From: Amycolatopsis tucumanensis
GTDB taxonomy: Bacteria; Actinomycetota; Actinomycetes; Mycobacteriales; Pseudonocardiaceae
Direction: 5' to 3'
NCBI RefSeq assembly: GCF_021654135.1
Contig: NZ_JAKGSD010000011.1
Coordinates: 108,650 to 172,649, forward strand
Length of the DNA: 64,000 nucleotides
In this document: positions 46,930-55,868 of the stretch, piece by piece
Layout of the letters: each line of letters starts with the position of its first letter
How positions within the stretch are numbered: position 1 is the stretch's first letter
Position numbers and translations under genes: made by a program
The notes under the pieces: generated by a model
Told to the model about the DNA's origin: nothing
Seen by the model: the letters and a program-made list of their open reading frames with translations, nothing else
Databases searched by the model: none

Positions 46930-47334
46930 ATGCCGCAATTCCGGTTGTCCGAAGCCGCCGAGCTGCTCGGCGTCAGCGACGACACCGTCCGGCGCTGGGT
47001 GCGGGGCGGGCAGCTGGCCGCCACCACCGACGGCGCCGGCCGCAAGGTCGTCGACGGCGCGGAGCTCGCCGCCTTCGCGCGTGAGCAGGCCGCCCGTCCC
47101 AACGACCCCTCCGGTGTCGGGCGCTCCGCCCGCAACCGGTTCGTCGGCCTGGTCACCGACGTGGTCGTGGACAAGGTGATGGCCCAGGTCGAGCTGCAGT
47201 GCGGGCCGTTCCGCGTGGTGTCGCTGATGAGCGCCGAGGCGGTGCGGGAGCTGGACCTGAAGCCCGGATCGCTGGCGGTCGCGGTGGTGAAGGCGACCAC
47301 CGTGGTCGTCGAGACTCCGGGAGGACAGAGTTGA
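46930..47334 (+). CDS. HTH-TOBE molybdate-responsive regulator
   Basis: 134 residues. N-terminal helix-turn-helix of excisionase/MerR type (FRLSEAAELLGVSDDTVRRW) and a C-terminal single TOBE (Mop) domain (NRFVGLVTDVVVDKVMAQVEL, quoted part RFVGLVTDVVVDKV; AVAVVKATTVVVE) that binds molybdate. It is coupled to modA by a TTGA overlap and is probably the local molybdate sensor controlling the mod operon. Confidence 0.93.
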   Translation: MPQFRLSEAAELLGVSDDTVRRWVRGGQLAATTDGAGRKVVDGAELAAFAREQAARPNDPSGVGRSARNRFVGLVTDVVVDKVMAQVELQCGPFRVVSLMSAEAVRELDLKPGSLAVAVVKATTVVVETPGGQS

Positions 47335-48083
47335 AGAAGCTGGGCGCCCTCGTGGCCGCGGCCGCGCTGATGATCACCGGGTGCGGGTCGTCGTCGGGCG
47401 GGAGCGAGAGCCAGACGCTGACGGTGTTCGCCGCGGCCTCGCTCACCGAGTCGTTCACCGGGTTGAAGACGGCGTTCGAGTCGGCGCACCCGGGCACCGA
47501 GGTCAAGTTCAACTTCGCCGGCTCGTCCGCGCTGGTGCAGCAGCTGTCGAACGGCGCGCGGGCCGACGTGTTCGCCTCGGCCGACCAGGCCAACATGGAC
47601 AAGGCGGTGCAGGCCGGGGTGGTCGACGGCGCGCCGTCGGTGTTCGCGACGAACCGGCTGACCATCGCCGTCGCGCCGGGCAATCCGAAGGGCATCACGG
47701 GATTCGCCGACCTCGCGCGGGTCGGGCTGACCGTCATCGTCTGCGCCCCGCAGGTGCCGTGCGGCTCCGCGGCGGAGAAGGTCGAGCGGAGCACCGGGGT
47801 GACGCTGCGGCCCGCCAGCGAGGAGCAGGACGTCAAGCAGGTCTTGAACAAGGTGCAGACCGGGGACGCGGACGCCGGCCTGGTCTACGTGACTGACGCG
47901 GCGAGCGCCGCGGGCAAGGTCGGCCGGGTCGACTTCCCGGAGGCGGCGCAGGCGGTCAACTCCTACCCGATCGCCGTCGTCAAGGACGCCCCGCGGGCCG
48001 GACTCGCGAAGCAGTGGGTCGAGTTCGTGCTGGGCGAGCAGGGCCGGGCCGAGCTGCAGAAGGCCGGTTTTGGCGCTCCGTAG
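47331..48083 (+). CDS. modA: Molybdate ABC transporter binding lipoprotein ModA
   Basis: 250 residues. TTG start within TTGA, behind GGGAGGACAGAG. Signal with lipobox ITGC (Cys18). Family blocks are LTVFAAASLTESF, FNFAGSSALVQQL, ADVFASAD, and DAGLVYVTDA. It binds molybdate or tungstate outside the membrane. Part of an HTH-TOBE-modA-modB-modC operon with overlaps at every junction. Confidence 0.96.
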   Translation: MKKLGALVAAAALMITGCGSSSGGSESQTLTVFAAASLTESFTGLKTAFESAHPGTEVKFNFAGSSALVQQLSNGARADVFASADQANMDKAVQAGVVDGAPSVFATNRLTIAVAPGNPKGITGFADLARVGLTVIVCAPQVPCGSAAEKVERSTGVTLRPASEEQDVKQVLNKVQTGDADAGLVYVTDAASAAGKVGRVDFPEAAQAVNSYPIAVVKDAPRAGLAKQWVEFVLGEQGRAELQKAGFGAP

Positions 48084-48870
48084 GACCCGGCGGGTGCCGT
48101 GGGTTCTGTGGGTGCCCGCGGTGCTCGCCCTCGCGCTCGTCGTGCTGCCGGTGGTCGGCCTGCTCGTGCGGACCGACCTCCGTCGCCTGCCGGAGCTGAT
48201 CGTCAGCGACGCCGCCCTCACCGCGCTGCGGTTGTCGCTGGAGGCCGCGGCCGTGTCGACGGTCGCGTGCATCGTGCTCGGCGTGCCGCTGGCGGTCGTG
48301 CTCGCCCGCTCGACCGTCCGCGGGATTCGGGTGCTGCGCGCGGTCGTGCTGCTGCCGCTGGTCCTGCCGCCGGTCGTCGGCGGGCTCGCGCTGCTGTACC
48401 TGCTCGGCCGCAAGGGGTTCCTCGGCTACCTGCTGGGCGTGACGGCCGGGGTGCAGGTTCCGTTCACCACGGCGGCGGTGATCATCGCCCAGACCTTCGT
48501 CGCGATGCCGTTCCTGGTGGTGAGCCTGGAGGGCGCGCTGCGCAGCGGCGGCGACCGCTACGAGCAGATCGCCTCGACGCTGGGCGCCCGCCCGTGGACG
48601 GTGTTCCGGCGGGTCACGCTGCCGTTGCTGCTGCCCGCGCTCGGCTCGGGCGCGGTGCTCAGCTTCGCCCGCGCGCTGGGCGAGTTCGGCGCGACCATCA
48701 CGTTCGCCGGCAGCTACGAAGGCGTGACGAGGACGTTGCCGCTGGAGGTCTACGTGCAGGCCGAGGCCGATGTGGACAGTGCGGTCGCGCTGGCGCTGCT
48801 GCTGATCGTCGTCGCGGTCGTGGTCATCGCGGTCGCCCGGCCGCGGGCGCTGGAGGGGACCGCCCGGTGA
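48070..48870 (+). CDS. modB: Molybdate ABC transporter permease ModB
   Basis: 266 residues; TTG 48070 overlaps modA by 14 bp. About five to six membrane helices and the EAA loop GGDRYEQIASTLGARPWTVF (quoted part YEQIASTLGARPW), plus GALGEFGATITFAG-like signature (RALGEFGATITF). It forms the channel for molybdate import. It overlaps modC in GTGA. Confidence 0.95.
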   Translation: MALRRTRRVPWVLWVPAVLALALVVLPVVGLLVRTDLRRLPELIVSDAALTALRLSLEAAAVSTVACIVLGVPLAVVLARSTVRGIRVLRAVVLLPLVLPPVVGGLALLYLLGRKGFLGYLLGVTAGVQVPFTTAAVIIAQTFVAMPFLVVSLEGALRSGGDRYEQIASTLGARPWTVFRRVTLPLLLPALGSGAVLSFARALGEFGATITFAGSYEGVTRTLPLEVYVQAEADVDSAVALALLLIVVAVVVIAVARPRALEGTAR

Positions 48871-49943
48871 GCCTGCACGCCGAGATCGAGCTGACCCGCG
48901 GCACCTTCGCGTTGTCCGTGGAGTTCGACGTGCCCGCCGGGAGCGTGCTGGCGATCCTGGGCCCGAACGGCTCCGGCAAGTCGAGCATCCTGGGGTGCCT
49001 CGCCGGGCTGTTCCGCCCGGACCGGGCGGTGATCACCCTCGGCGGGCGGGAGTTGCACGACCTACCCGCGCACGACCGGGCCGTCGGCTTGCTGTCGCAG
49101 GACGCGCTGCTCTTCCCGCACCTGTCCGTTGTGGACAACGTGGCGTTCTCGCCGCGCTCCAAGGGAGCGGGGCGCGCCGAGTCGCGGGAGATCGCCCGGC
49201 GCTGGCTGGCCGAGGTGGACGCGGCCGAGTTCGCCGAGCGCAAGCCGTCGCAGCTCTCCGGTGGTCAGGCGCAGCGCGTCGCGGTCGCCAGGGCGCTGGC
49301 CGGGAACCCTGACCTGCTGCTGCTCGACGAGCCGCTGGCGGCGCTCGACGTCGACGCCGCTCCGGCCATCCGCGGCCTGCTGCGGCGGGTGCTGGCCGCC
49401 GACCCGCACCGCGCGACGGTGCTGGTCACCCACGATCCGCTGGACGCGCTGGCGCTGGCCGATCACGTGGTGGTGCTGGCCGCGGGCCGGGTCGTCGAAC
49501 GCGGTCCGACGCGGGAAGTGCTGGCCGCGCCCCGAACGGCGTTCACCGCGCGGATCGCCGGGCTCAACCTGGTGCCCGGCACCGCGGTCGCCGAGGGACT
49601 GCGGACCGCGGACGGCGGCCTGGTCGCCGGGATCCTGTCGCCGGACGCGGTCACCGGCGAGCCGGCGGTCGCGGTGTTCGAGCCGAGCGCGGTGTCGGTG
49701 CACCCCGCCGAGGACGGGCACCCGGGCAGCCCGCGCAACACGATCGGGGCCGTCGTCGGCGCGCTCGAACCACACGGACCGGTGATCCGGGTCCGGGCCG
49801 CGGGCGAGGGCTGGGCGGACGGCCTGTCCGCCGATCTCACCCCCGCCGCGGTCGCTGACCTGCACCTGGAGCCCGGTGCGCCGGTGCGGCTCGCGATCAA
49901 GGCCACCGCGGTGACGGTGCACCCGGCTAGTCTTCAGGCATGA
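48867..49943 (+). CDS. modC: Molybdate ABC transporter ATPase ModC
   Basis: 358 residues, GTG start. Walker [10 protein letters not shown] at 32-40, signature [15 protein letters not shown], Walker [13 protein letters not shown], and H-loop VTHD. The C-terminal ~110 residues include a TOBE domain that may sense molybdate ([17 protein letters not shown]). It energises ModB. It overlaps the HAD gene in ATGA, so that gene may be co-transcribed. Confidence 0.95.
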   Translation: MSLHAEIELTRGTFALSVEFDVPAGSVLAILGPNGSGKSSILGCLAGLFRPDRAVITLGGRELHDLPAHDRAVGLLSQDALLFPHLSVVDNVAFSPRSKGAGRAESREIARRWLAEVDAAEFAERKPSQLSGGQAQRVAVARALAGNPDLLLLDEPLAALDVDAAPAIRGLLRRVLAADPHRATVLVTHDPLDALALADHVVVLAAGRVVERGPTREVLAAPRTAFTARIAGLNLVPGTAVAEGLRTADGGLVAGILSPDAVTGEPAVAVFEPSAVSVHPAEDGHPGSPRNTIGAVVGALEPHGPVIRVRAAGEGWADGLSADLTPAAVADLHLEPGAPVRLAIKATAVTVHPASLQA

Positions 49944-50740
49944 GCCGTTGGACCTATCTGACCGACATGGACGGCGTGCTGGTGCACGAGGAGCACCTGG
50001 TGCCCGGCGCCGACGAGTTCCTCGCCGAGCTGCGGGCCAACGACACCCCGTTCCTGGTGCTGACCAACAACTCCATCTACACCCCGCGCGACCTGCGGGC
50101 CCGGCTGCTGCGCACCGGGCTGGACGTGCCCGAGGAACGCATCTGGACCTCCGCGCTGGCGACCGCGAAGTTCCTGCACAGCCAGCGGCCGGGCGGGTCG
50201 GCGTTCGTCATCGGCGAGGCCGGGCTGACCACGGCGCTGCACGAGGCCGGGTACGTGCTCACCGACCGCGACCCGGACTACGTGGTGCTCGGTGAGACCC
50301 GCACGTACAGCTTCACCGCGATCACCCGCGCCATCCGGCTCATCGAGGCCGGCGCGAAGTTCATCGCCACCAACCCGGACGCCACCGGGCCCAGCCTGGA
50401 GGGCAGCCTGCCCGCCACCGGTTCGATAGCGGCCCTCATCGAGCGGGCCACCGGGCGGCAGCCGTACTTCGTGGGCAAGCCGAACCCGCTGATGATGCGG
50501 TCGGCGCTGCGCAGCCTCGGCGCGCACTCCGAGGGCACGATCATGATCGGCGACCGGATGGACACCGACGTGCACTCGGGCATCGAGGCCGGGTTGCAGA
50601 CGATCCTGGTGCTCACCGGCATCTCCACCAAGGAGTCGGCCGAGCGGTACCCGTACCGGCCGACGCTGGTGCTCGACTCGATCGCGGACCTGGTCGGCCG
50701 CACGCAGGACCCGTTCGGGGACGGGGCGGTGCTCACCTGA
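49940..50740 (+). CDS. HAD-IIA family hydrolase (NagD-like)
   Basis: 266 residues; ATG overlaps the modC stop. HAD motifs: DMDGVLVHE (nucleophile and acid Asp), LTNNS motif II, VGKPNP with the lysine, and GDRMDTDV motif IV. NagD-type enzymes dephosphorylate sugar phosphates or nucleotides. Its place behind modC may reflect operon extension rather than a molybdate role. Confidence 0.93.
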   Translation: MSRWTYLTDMDGVLVHEEHLVPGADEFLAELRANDTPFLVLTNNSIYTPRDLRARLLRTGLDVPEERIWTSALATAKFLHSQRPGGSAFVIGEAGLTTALHEAGYVLTDRDPDYVVLGETRTYSFTAITRAIRLIEAGAKFIATNPDATGPSLEGSLPATGSIAALIERATGRQPYFVGKPNPLMMRSALRSLGAHSEGTIMIGDRMDTDVHSGIEAGLQTILVLTGISTKESAERYPYRPTLVLDSIADLVGRTQDPFGDGAVLT

Positions 50741-50767
50741 CCTGCGGCAACCGCCTATCGTCGAGGG

Positions 50768-51574
50768 ATGAGTGACCACCAGCGCACCTACGTCGTCGGC
50801 GACGTGCACGGGCACCGGGAACCGCTGGTGGCAGCGCTGCGCCGCGCCGCGCTGGTCGACGAGTCCGGCGACTGGTCCGGCGAGGACGCGCACCTGTGGT
50901 TCCTCGGCGACTTCGTCGACCGGGGCCCGGACGGGATCGGCGTGATCGACCTGGTGATGCGGCTGCACCGGCAGGCGGCCGAGGCAGGCGGGTCGACGCG
51001 GACGTTGCTGGGCAACCACGAGATCCTGCTGCTGGGCATGCACCGCTTCGGCGACACCGAGGTGCCGTCCGACTTCGGGCCGCGCAGCTTCGCCCGCAGC
51101 TGGGAGATCAACGGCGGGCAGCTGTCCGATCAGGACGCGCTGACCGACGAGCACGTCGAGTGGCTGACCAGCAGGCCGCTGATCGCGCACGCCGCCGGTC
51201 ACCTGCTGATGCACTCGGACACCGTCGAATACCTCGACTGGGGCGACGACGCGGAGGACATCAACACCACCGTGCGCGAAATCCTCGTCGGCGACGACCT
51301 GGTGGAGTGGTGGGACGTGTGGCGCCGCATGACGACGCGCTACGCCTTCCGCGGCCCGCACGGCCCGGACATCGCCGACTACCTGCTGGAGCAGCTGGGC
51401 GGCGAGCGGATCGTGCACGGGCACAGCGTGATCGCCGACCAGCTCGGCATCCACCCCAGCCAGATCGAGGCGCCCTACCTGTACGCCGGCGGGAAGGTGC
51501 TGGGCATCGACGGCGGGTTGTTCGTCGGCGGGCCCTGCCTGGTGGTGCCGCTGCCCTGGAAGCCGGAGGACTGA
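50768..51574 (+). CDS. Metallophosphoesterase (PPP/diadenosine tetraphosphatase-like)
   Basis: 268 residues. Metal-binding motifs GDVHGH, GDFVDRG, GNHE and the later GHS are all present, as in PPP phosphatases and ApaH-type hydrolases. Substrate, protein or nucleotide, is not decided. It lies 27 bp after the HAD gene and 3 bp before the next small gene in the same direction. Confidence 0.92.
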   Translation: MSDHQRTYVVGDVHGHREPLVAALRRAALVDESGDWSGEDAHLWFLGDFVDRGPDGIGVIDLVMRLHRQAAEAGGSTRTLLGNHEILLLGMHRFGDTEVPSDFGPRSFARSWEINGGQLSDQDALTDEHVEWLTSRPLIAHAAGHLLMHSDTVEYLDWGDDAEDINTTVREILVGDDLVEWWDVWRRMTTRYAFRGPHGPDIADYLLEQLGGERIVHGHSVIADQLGIHPSQIEAPYLYAGGKVLGIDGGLFVGGPCLVVPLPWKPED

Positions 51575-51577
51575 CCG

Positions 51578-51892
51578 GTGGGGGTGGAGCTGGAACTCCA
51601 CGCCGGCCGTCCCGCACGCGACGGATCGTCGCTCCTGCGCGGATCCTACGAGCACGGCGAGGCGCTGGCCCGGGTGCTGGACGGTGTCGACACGGGCAGG
51701 CTGAGCTGGGTGGACCCGTACGGCGACACGATGTTCAACGAGCAGGTGGCGGAGGCGGCGCTACCGCAGGTTTCCGCGCTGCTGCGGGACTGCACCGACC
51801 CCGCGGCCCGCGCTGCGCTGACCGATCTCGCCGGGATGCTCGAAGCGTGCGCGGCCACGCCCGGCAGCTACCTGTGGTTCATGGGGGACTAA
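51578..51892 (+). CDS. Hypothetical protein
   Basis: 104 residues, GTG start 3 bp after the phosphoesterase stop. No family was recognised; it starts VELELHAGRPARDG and ends SYLWFMGD, with acidic helices between. GC3-rich codons and tight linkage support a real gene. Its stop overlaps the convergent TetR stop by 4 bp. Confidence 0.75.
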   Translation: MGVELELHAGRPARDGSSLLRGSYEHGEALARVLDGVDTGRLSWVDPYGDTMFNEQVAEAALPQVSALLRDCTDPAARAALTDLAGMLEACAATPGSYLWFMGD

Positions 51893-52530
51893 CGCAGGTA
51901 CGTGGTGCGGAGGCCGGTCAGGATGAGGCGCAGTCCGGCTTCGAAGGCGGCGTCGGTGTCCGGCGCGAAGATGTGGCCGACCATGCTCGCGGTGAGCGGG
52001 AACTGTTCGCGGTCGATGGATCGCTCCAGGCGGCCCGGTTCGTACGGGTTGTCTTCGCCGTAGGCGGTGCCCGTGCGGGCTTGTTCCTCGATCGTGAAGC
52101 CGATCGTGTAGTGCAGCAGCGCGGGGTAGCCCTCCGCCGCGTCCGCCGCCGAGAAACCCGCGTCCCGCAGTGTGCGCAGCGTGAGTTCGACCGTGCGGAA
52201 CATCCCGGGGTGCGTGGTGTTCGTGCCGGCCAGGACGCGCGCCCCGTCGCGGTAGCGCAGCATCGTGCGCCGCAGGCGGCGGGCGCCGTCGGCCAGCCAG
52301 TCCTCCCAGGACACCTCGGCGCCCGGCGCTTCGAGCCCTCCGGTGGCTTCCAGGTACATCGTGGTGGCCATCGCGTCCAGTAGTTCCTGCTTGTTCTTCA
52401 CGTGCCAGTACAGGGTCGGCGCCCGCACGCCGAGTTCCGTCGCGACCAGCCGCATCGTGAGCCCGTCGAGGCCGACGTCGGTGAGCAGTCGCAGCGCCGT
52501 CCGCGCGATGACCTCCGGATTGATCGCCAT
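51889..52530 (-). CDS. TetR family regulator (TetR class C-terminal domain)
   Basis: 213 residues. The helix-turn-helix is at about 8-52 (VIARTALRLLTDVGLDGLTM, LGVRAPTLYWHVKNKQELLD), and the C-terminal domain is of the TetR_C type typical of tetracycline-like efflux or monooxygenase regulators. It is divergent from the FAD monooxygenase; two dyads lie in the spacer. Repression of the monooxygenase, released by its substrate, is inferred. Confidence 0.93.
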   Translation of the reverse strand: MAINPEVIARTALRLLTDVGLDGLTMRLVATELGVRAPTLYWHVKNKQELLDAMATTMYLEATGGLEAPGAEVSWEDWLADGARRLRRTMLRYRDGARVLAGTNTTHPGMFRTVELTLRTLRDAGFSAADAAEGYPALLHYTIGFTIEEQARTGTAYGEDNPYEPGRLERSIDREQFPLTASMVGHIFAPDTDAAFEAGLRLILTGLRTTYLR

Positions 52531-52533
52531 GGC

Positions 52534-52577
52534 TTGACATTCTAACAGAGTTAGGGAACTCTCTAATCATGTTAGAG
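52534..52577. promoter_or_regulatory. Promoter and two TetR operators of a monooxygenase
   Basis: TTGACA (52534-52539) could be a -35 box. Dyad 1 is CTAAC-AGA-GTTAG (52542-52554); dyad 2 is CTCTAA-TCATG-TTAGAG (52561-52577), which overlaps ATG 52569. Both share the half-site CTAA, suggesting a common regulator, the TetR next door. The monooxygenase has no ribosome-binding site and may be leaderless. Confidence 0.6.
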
Positions 52578-54011
52578 AACGTGGTGATCGCCGGCGGCGG
52601 GCCGACCGGTTTGATGCTCGCCTGTGAACTGCGGCTGGCCGGGGTCGACGTGACCGTGCTGGACCGCCTGCCCGGCCGCAGCGGCGAATCGCGCGCGGGC
52701 GGGTTGCACGCGCGCACCCTGGAGGTGCTGGACCAGCGGGGCGTCGCCGACCGGTTCCTCGCGGCGGGCCGCCCGATGCAGGTGGGCCACTTTTCGGGGC
52801 TGTGGCTGGACTTCAGCCGCCTGCCGACCCGGTACCCGTTCCTGCTGAACCTGTTGCAGGCCGACGTGGAGCGGCTGCTGGAGCAGTGGGCCGCCGAGCT
52901 GGGCGTGCGGGTGCGGTGGTCGTCCGAGGTGACCGGGTTCCGGCAGGACGCGACCGGCGTCGAGGTGGCGCTGGCGGACGGTGCCACCATCGAGGCGGCC
53001 TACCTGGTCGGCTGCGACGGCGGGCGCAGCGCCGTCCGCAAGCTCGCCGGCATCGGCTTTCCCGGCACGCCCGCGACGCTGACCGCGCTGCTCGGCGACG
53101 TCGAGCTGACCGACCCGCCCGGCGAGCCGGTCTTCATGCGCCGCACCGAGCACGGCGACTTCTCGGTGCTGGGCTTGCAGCCGGGCTGGTACCGGGTCAT
53201 GACCACCCGCTACGACCGCGTGGCCGGCCGGGACGAGCCGGTCACGTTCGAGCAGTTGCGCGAGTCGCTGATCGAGATCGCGGGCACCGACTTCGGCATG
53301 CACAGCCCCCGCTGGATCTCCCGCTACGGCGACGCCGCGCGACAGGCCGAGCAGTACCGGCGCGGCCGCGTGCTGCTCGCCGGCGACGCGGCGCACATCC
53401 ACTTCCCGGCGGGCGGGCAGGGCCTGAACACGGGTGTGCAGGACGCGGTCAACCTCGGCTGGAAGCTGGCCGCGGTCGTCCGCGGTCACGCGCCCGAGGC
53501 CCTGCTCGACACCTACCACGCGGAACGGCACCCCGTCGGCGAACGGCTCCTGCACAACACCCGCGCGCAGACCGCGTTGAGCCGGCCGGGAGCGCACGTC
53601 GACGCCCTGCGGGAGGTGTTCGCCGGCCAGATCGCGATCGAGGAGGTGAACTACGCACTCGCCGGCATGATCACCGCGCTCGACGTCCGCTACCCGCTCG
53701 GCGACGCGGATCCCTTGCTGGGACTGCGGATGCCGGACCTCGACCTCGTCACCGAACACGGCGCGACCCGGCTGTTCACGCTGCTGCACGCGGGCCGGGC
53801 GGTGCTGCTGGACCTCGCAGGCGACCCGGAACCGGCGGCCGCCGCGCGGGATTGGGACGACCGGCTCGACGTCGTCGTCGCCAAGGGCCCGTCCGGCTTC
53901 CCGCCGGCCGTCCTCATCCGCCCCGACGGCCACGTGGCGTGGACGGCCGCACCGGGTGTCGACGGACTTCGTGCCGCCTGCGCCAAGTGGCTGGGGCCCG
54001 TCACTGGTTGA
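52569..54011 (+). CDS. FAD-dependent aromatic monooxygenase (Rox/PHBH-like)
   Basis: 480 residues. FAD motifs GGGPTGLMLACELRLAGVDV (quoted part GGGPTGLMLA), DG motif CDGGRSAVRK and GDAAHIHFPAGGQGLN. It resembles the protein at 22282 and rifampicin monooxygenases in length and motif context; the drug or polyketide substrate is not established. It starts within a TetR operator and ends 11 bp inside the convergent response regulator gene. Confidence 0.92.
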   Translation: MLENVVIAGGGPTGLMLACELRLAGVDVTVLDRLPGRSGESRAGGLHARTLEVLDQRGVADRFLAAGRPMQVGHFSGLWLDFSRLPTRYPFLLNLLQADVERLLEQWAAELGVRVRWSSEVTGFRQDATGVEVALADGATIEAAYLVGCDGGRSAVRKLAGIGFPGTPATLTALLGDVELTDPPGEPVFMRRTEHGDFSVLGLQPGWYRVMTTRYDRVAGRDEPVTFEQLRESLIEIAGTDFGMHSPRWISRYGDAARQAEQYRRGRVLLAGDAAHIHFPAGGQGLNTGVQDAVNLGWKLAAVVRGHAPEALLDTYHAERHPVGERLLHNTRAQTALSRPGAHVDALREVFAGQIAIEEVNYALAGMITALDVRYPLGDADPLLGLRMPDLDLVTEHGATRLFTLLHAGRAVLLDLAGDPEPAAAARDWDDRLDVVVAKGPSGFPPAVLIRPDGHVAWTAAPGVDGLRAACAKWLGPVTG

Positions 54012-54645
54012 GGTAGGCGAGGACCGCCCGCACCCTGCGGTGGGTGTCGTCGGACGGGGGCAGGTCCAATTTGGTCAGGATGTTGCCGATGTGCTTTTCC
54101 ACCGAGGCCGGTGCGAGCACCAGTTCCGCGCAGATCGCCGAGTTCGACAGCCCCTGCGCGACCAGCCCGAGCACCTCGCGTTCGCGCGCCGTGAGCGCCG
54201 CGATGCCCTGGTCGCCGGTGTTGCGCGCGAACAACTGCCGCACCACCTCGGGGTCCATCGCGGTGCCGCCGGCGGCCACGCGCTCCAGCGCGTCGAGGAA
54301 GTCGTCGAGCGCCGTCACGCGGTCCTTGAGCAGGTAACCGACCGCGCCCTGGCCGTCGGCGATCAGCTCGGCGGCGTACACGCGCTCGACGTACTGGGAC
54401 AGGATCAGGATCGGCGTCCGCGGCTCGCGCCCGCGGATGGACAGGGCCGCCCGCAGGCCTTCGTCCCGGAAGCCCGGCGGTAACCGCACGTCCACGATGG
54501 ACACGTCCGGTCGGTGCTCGGCCACCGCCGCTTCCAGTTCCGGCGCCGTCGCGACGGCCGCGACGACGTCGTGGCCGGTGTCGGTCAGCATCCGCACCAG
54601 CCCGTCGCGCAGCAGCAGCAGGTCTTCGGCGATCACAACGCGCAT
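54001..54645 (-). CDS. NarL/FixJ family response regulator
   Basis: 214 residues. Receiver domain with phosphoacceptor D52 (SIVDVRLPP), Lys in LLKD, and a LuxR-type C-terminal helix-turn-helix (LTAREREVLGLVAQGLSNSAI, quoted part LTAREREVLGLVAQG; VEKHIGNILTKL). Its start overlaps the histidine kinase gene by 13 bp, and together with the ABC genes upstream it forms a four-gene operon. Likely activates the transporter. Confidence 0.95.
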   Translation of the reverse strand: MRVVIAEDLLLLRDGLVRMLTDTGHDVVAAVATAPELEAAVAEHRPDVSIVDVRLPPGFRDEGLRAALSIRGREPRTPILILSQYVERVYAAELIADGQGAVGYLLKDRVTALDDFLDALERVAAGGTAMDPEVVRQLFARNTGDQGIAALTAREREVLGLVAQGLSNSAICAELVLAPASVEKHIGNILTKLDLPPSDDTHRRVRAVLAYLNQ

Positions 54646-55868
54646 GGCAACTCCGCTCGGACGGTGGTCGGCCCGCCTGCCGGACTGGTGACCGACATCG
54701 TGCCGTCGAGCGCCTCGACCCGGCGGCGCAGGCCGTCGAGTCCGGCTCCGGTCTGGTCGGCGCCGCCCCGGCCGTCGTCGCGGACCGTGAGGGACAACGT
54801 GTCTCCGGTGCGGCGGATGCTGATGGTGCAGGCGTCCGCGCCGGCGTGCTTCACGACGTTCGCGAGCCCTTCCGCGGCGACGAAGTAGGCCGCCGATTCG
54901 ACCGCGGGCGGTAGGTCCCCCAGCTCGTCCGCGCGGACCTCGACGGGCAGGGGCGCGTCGCCCGCGAGCGCGGCGAGTGCGGCCACCAGTCCGCGGTCGG
55001 TGAGGATCGGCGGGTGGATGCCGCGGACCAGACGGCGCAGTTCGGCCAGTGCCTCGTCGAGCTGCCGGCGGGCGTTGCGGAGGTCGTCCCCGGCCGGGCG
55101 CAGCTTGCGCTCGGCGAGCGCGAGGGTCATGCCGGCGGCGACGATGCGGGCCTGCGCGCCGTCGTGCAGATCGCGCTCGATCCGCTTCAGCTCGGCGGCT
55201 TGCGCGTCGACCACGCGGCGACGGGTGACGGCCAGCTCGCGGGCGCGGCGCGCGAGCCGTTGCCGGGGGCCGGCTTCCAGCAGCATCGCCGCGGCACGGG
55301 CCTGCAGGTTGGCCGCGGTGGTCACGAGCGGCCACACGACCGGCGCCAGCACCAACCCGATGCCGGTGAGCGCGAACCGGCCGCCGACGGTGTTGAACAG
55401 CCAGTCCACCACGGGCGGCAGGTACGGGTTGGGCACCGACCACAGCCACAGCGGCGCAAGGATCGTCGCGAGGTCGACGACTCCGGCGACCAGGCCGGCC
55501 AGCCCCGCGAGCCCGGCCGGGAACAAGGACAGCAACCACGCCAGGTCGCGCCAGGTGGCCGGCTCGCGGACCAGCGCGCGCCCCCGGCGCCACGGGTTCC
55601 CGCGCAATAGAGCCGGATACGGCGATTCGACGTGCCGCCCGAGCACCAGCGCCGCCCGCCACCGCTCGAACTCCGCGATCCGCCGGGTGCCCCAGGTGAC
55701 CGCGAGGAACGCGGGCGGGGCGAGGTAGGTGAACGACAGCACGCCGCTGACCAGCGTGGTGACCAGGGCCCACGCGAAGGTCGCGGGCCCCAGCAGCAGG
55801 CTGGTCAGCAGGTGGGCCATCGCACGCGCCCCACGGCGGATCACGGTGATCAATCTAGCCGTCGGCAC
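54633..55868 (-). CDS. Membrane sensor histidine kinase (HisKA_3)
   Basis: 411 residues if GTG 55868 is used; TTG 55853, GTG 55844 and ATG 55820 are in frame, and none has a clear site, so the start is uncertain. A putative membrane sensor region (about 20-195, four to five hydrophobic segments) is followed by HisKA_3 with His235 (IERDLHDGAQAR) and a HATPase (EGLANVVKHAGA, DDGRGGAD, LDGLRRRVEAL). It partners the response regulator at 54001. Confidence 0.9.
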   Translation of the reverse strand: MPTARLITVIRRGARAMAHLLTSLLLGPATFAWALVTTLVSGVLSFTYLAPPAFLAVTWGTRRIAEFERWRAALVLGRHVESPYPALLRGNPWRRGRALVREPATWRDLAWLLSLFPAGLAGLAGLVAGVVDLATILAPLWLWSVPNPYLPPVVDWLFNTVGGRFALTGIGLVLAPVVWPLVTTAANLQARAAAMLLEAGPRQRLARRARELAVTRRRVVDAQAAELKRIERDLHDGAQARIVAAGMTLALAERKLRPAGDDLRNARRQLDEALAELRRLVRGIHPPILTDRGLVAALAALAGDAPLPVEVRADELGDLPPAVESAAYFVAAEGLANVVKHAGADACTISIRRTGDTLSLTVRDDGRGGADQTGAGLDGLRRRVEALDGTMSVTSPAGGPTTVRAELPCAL

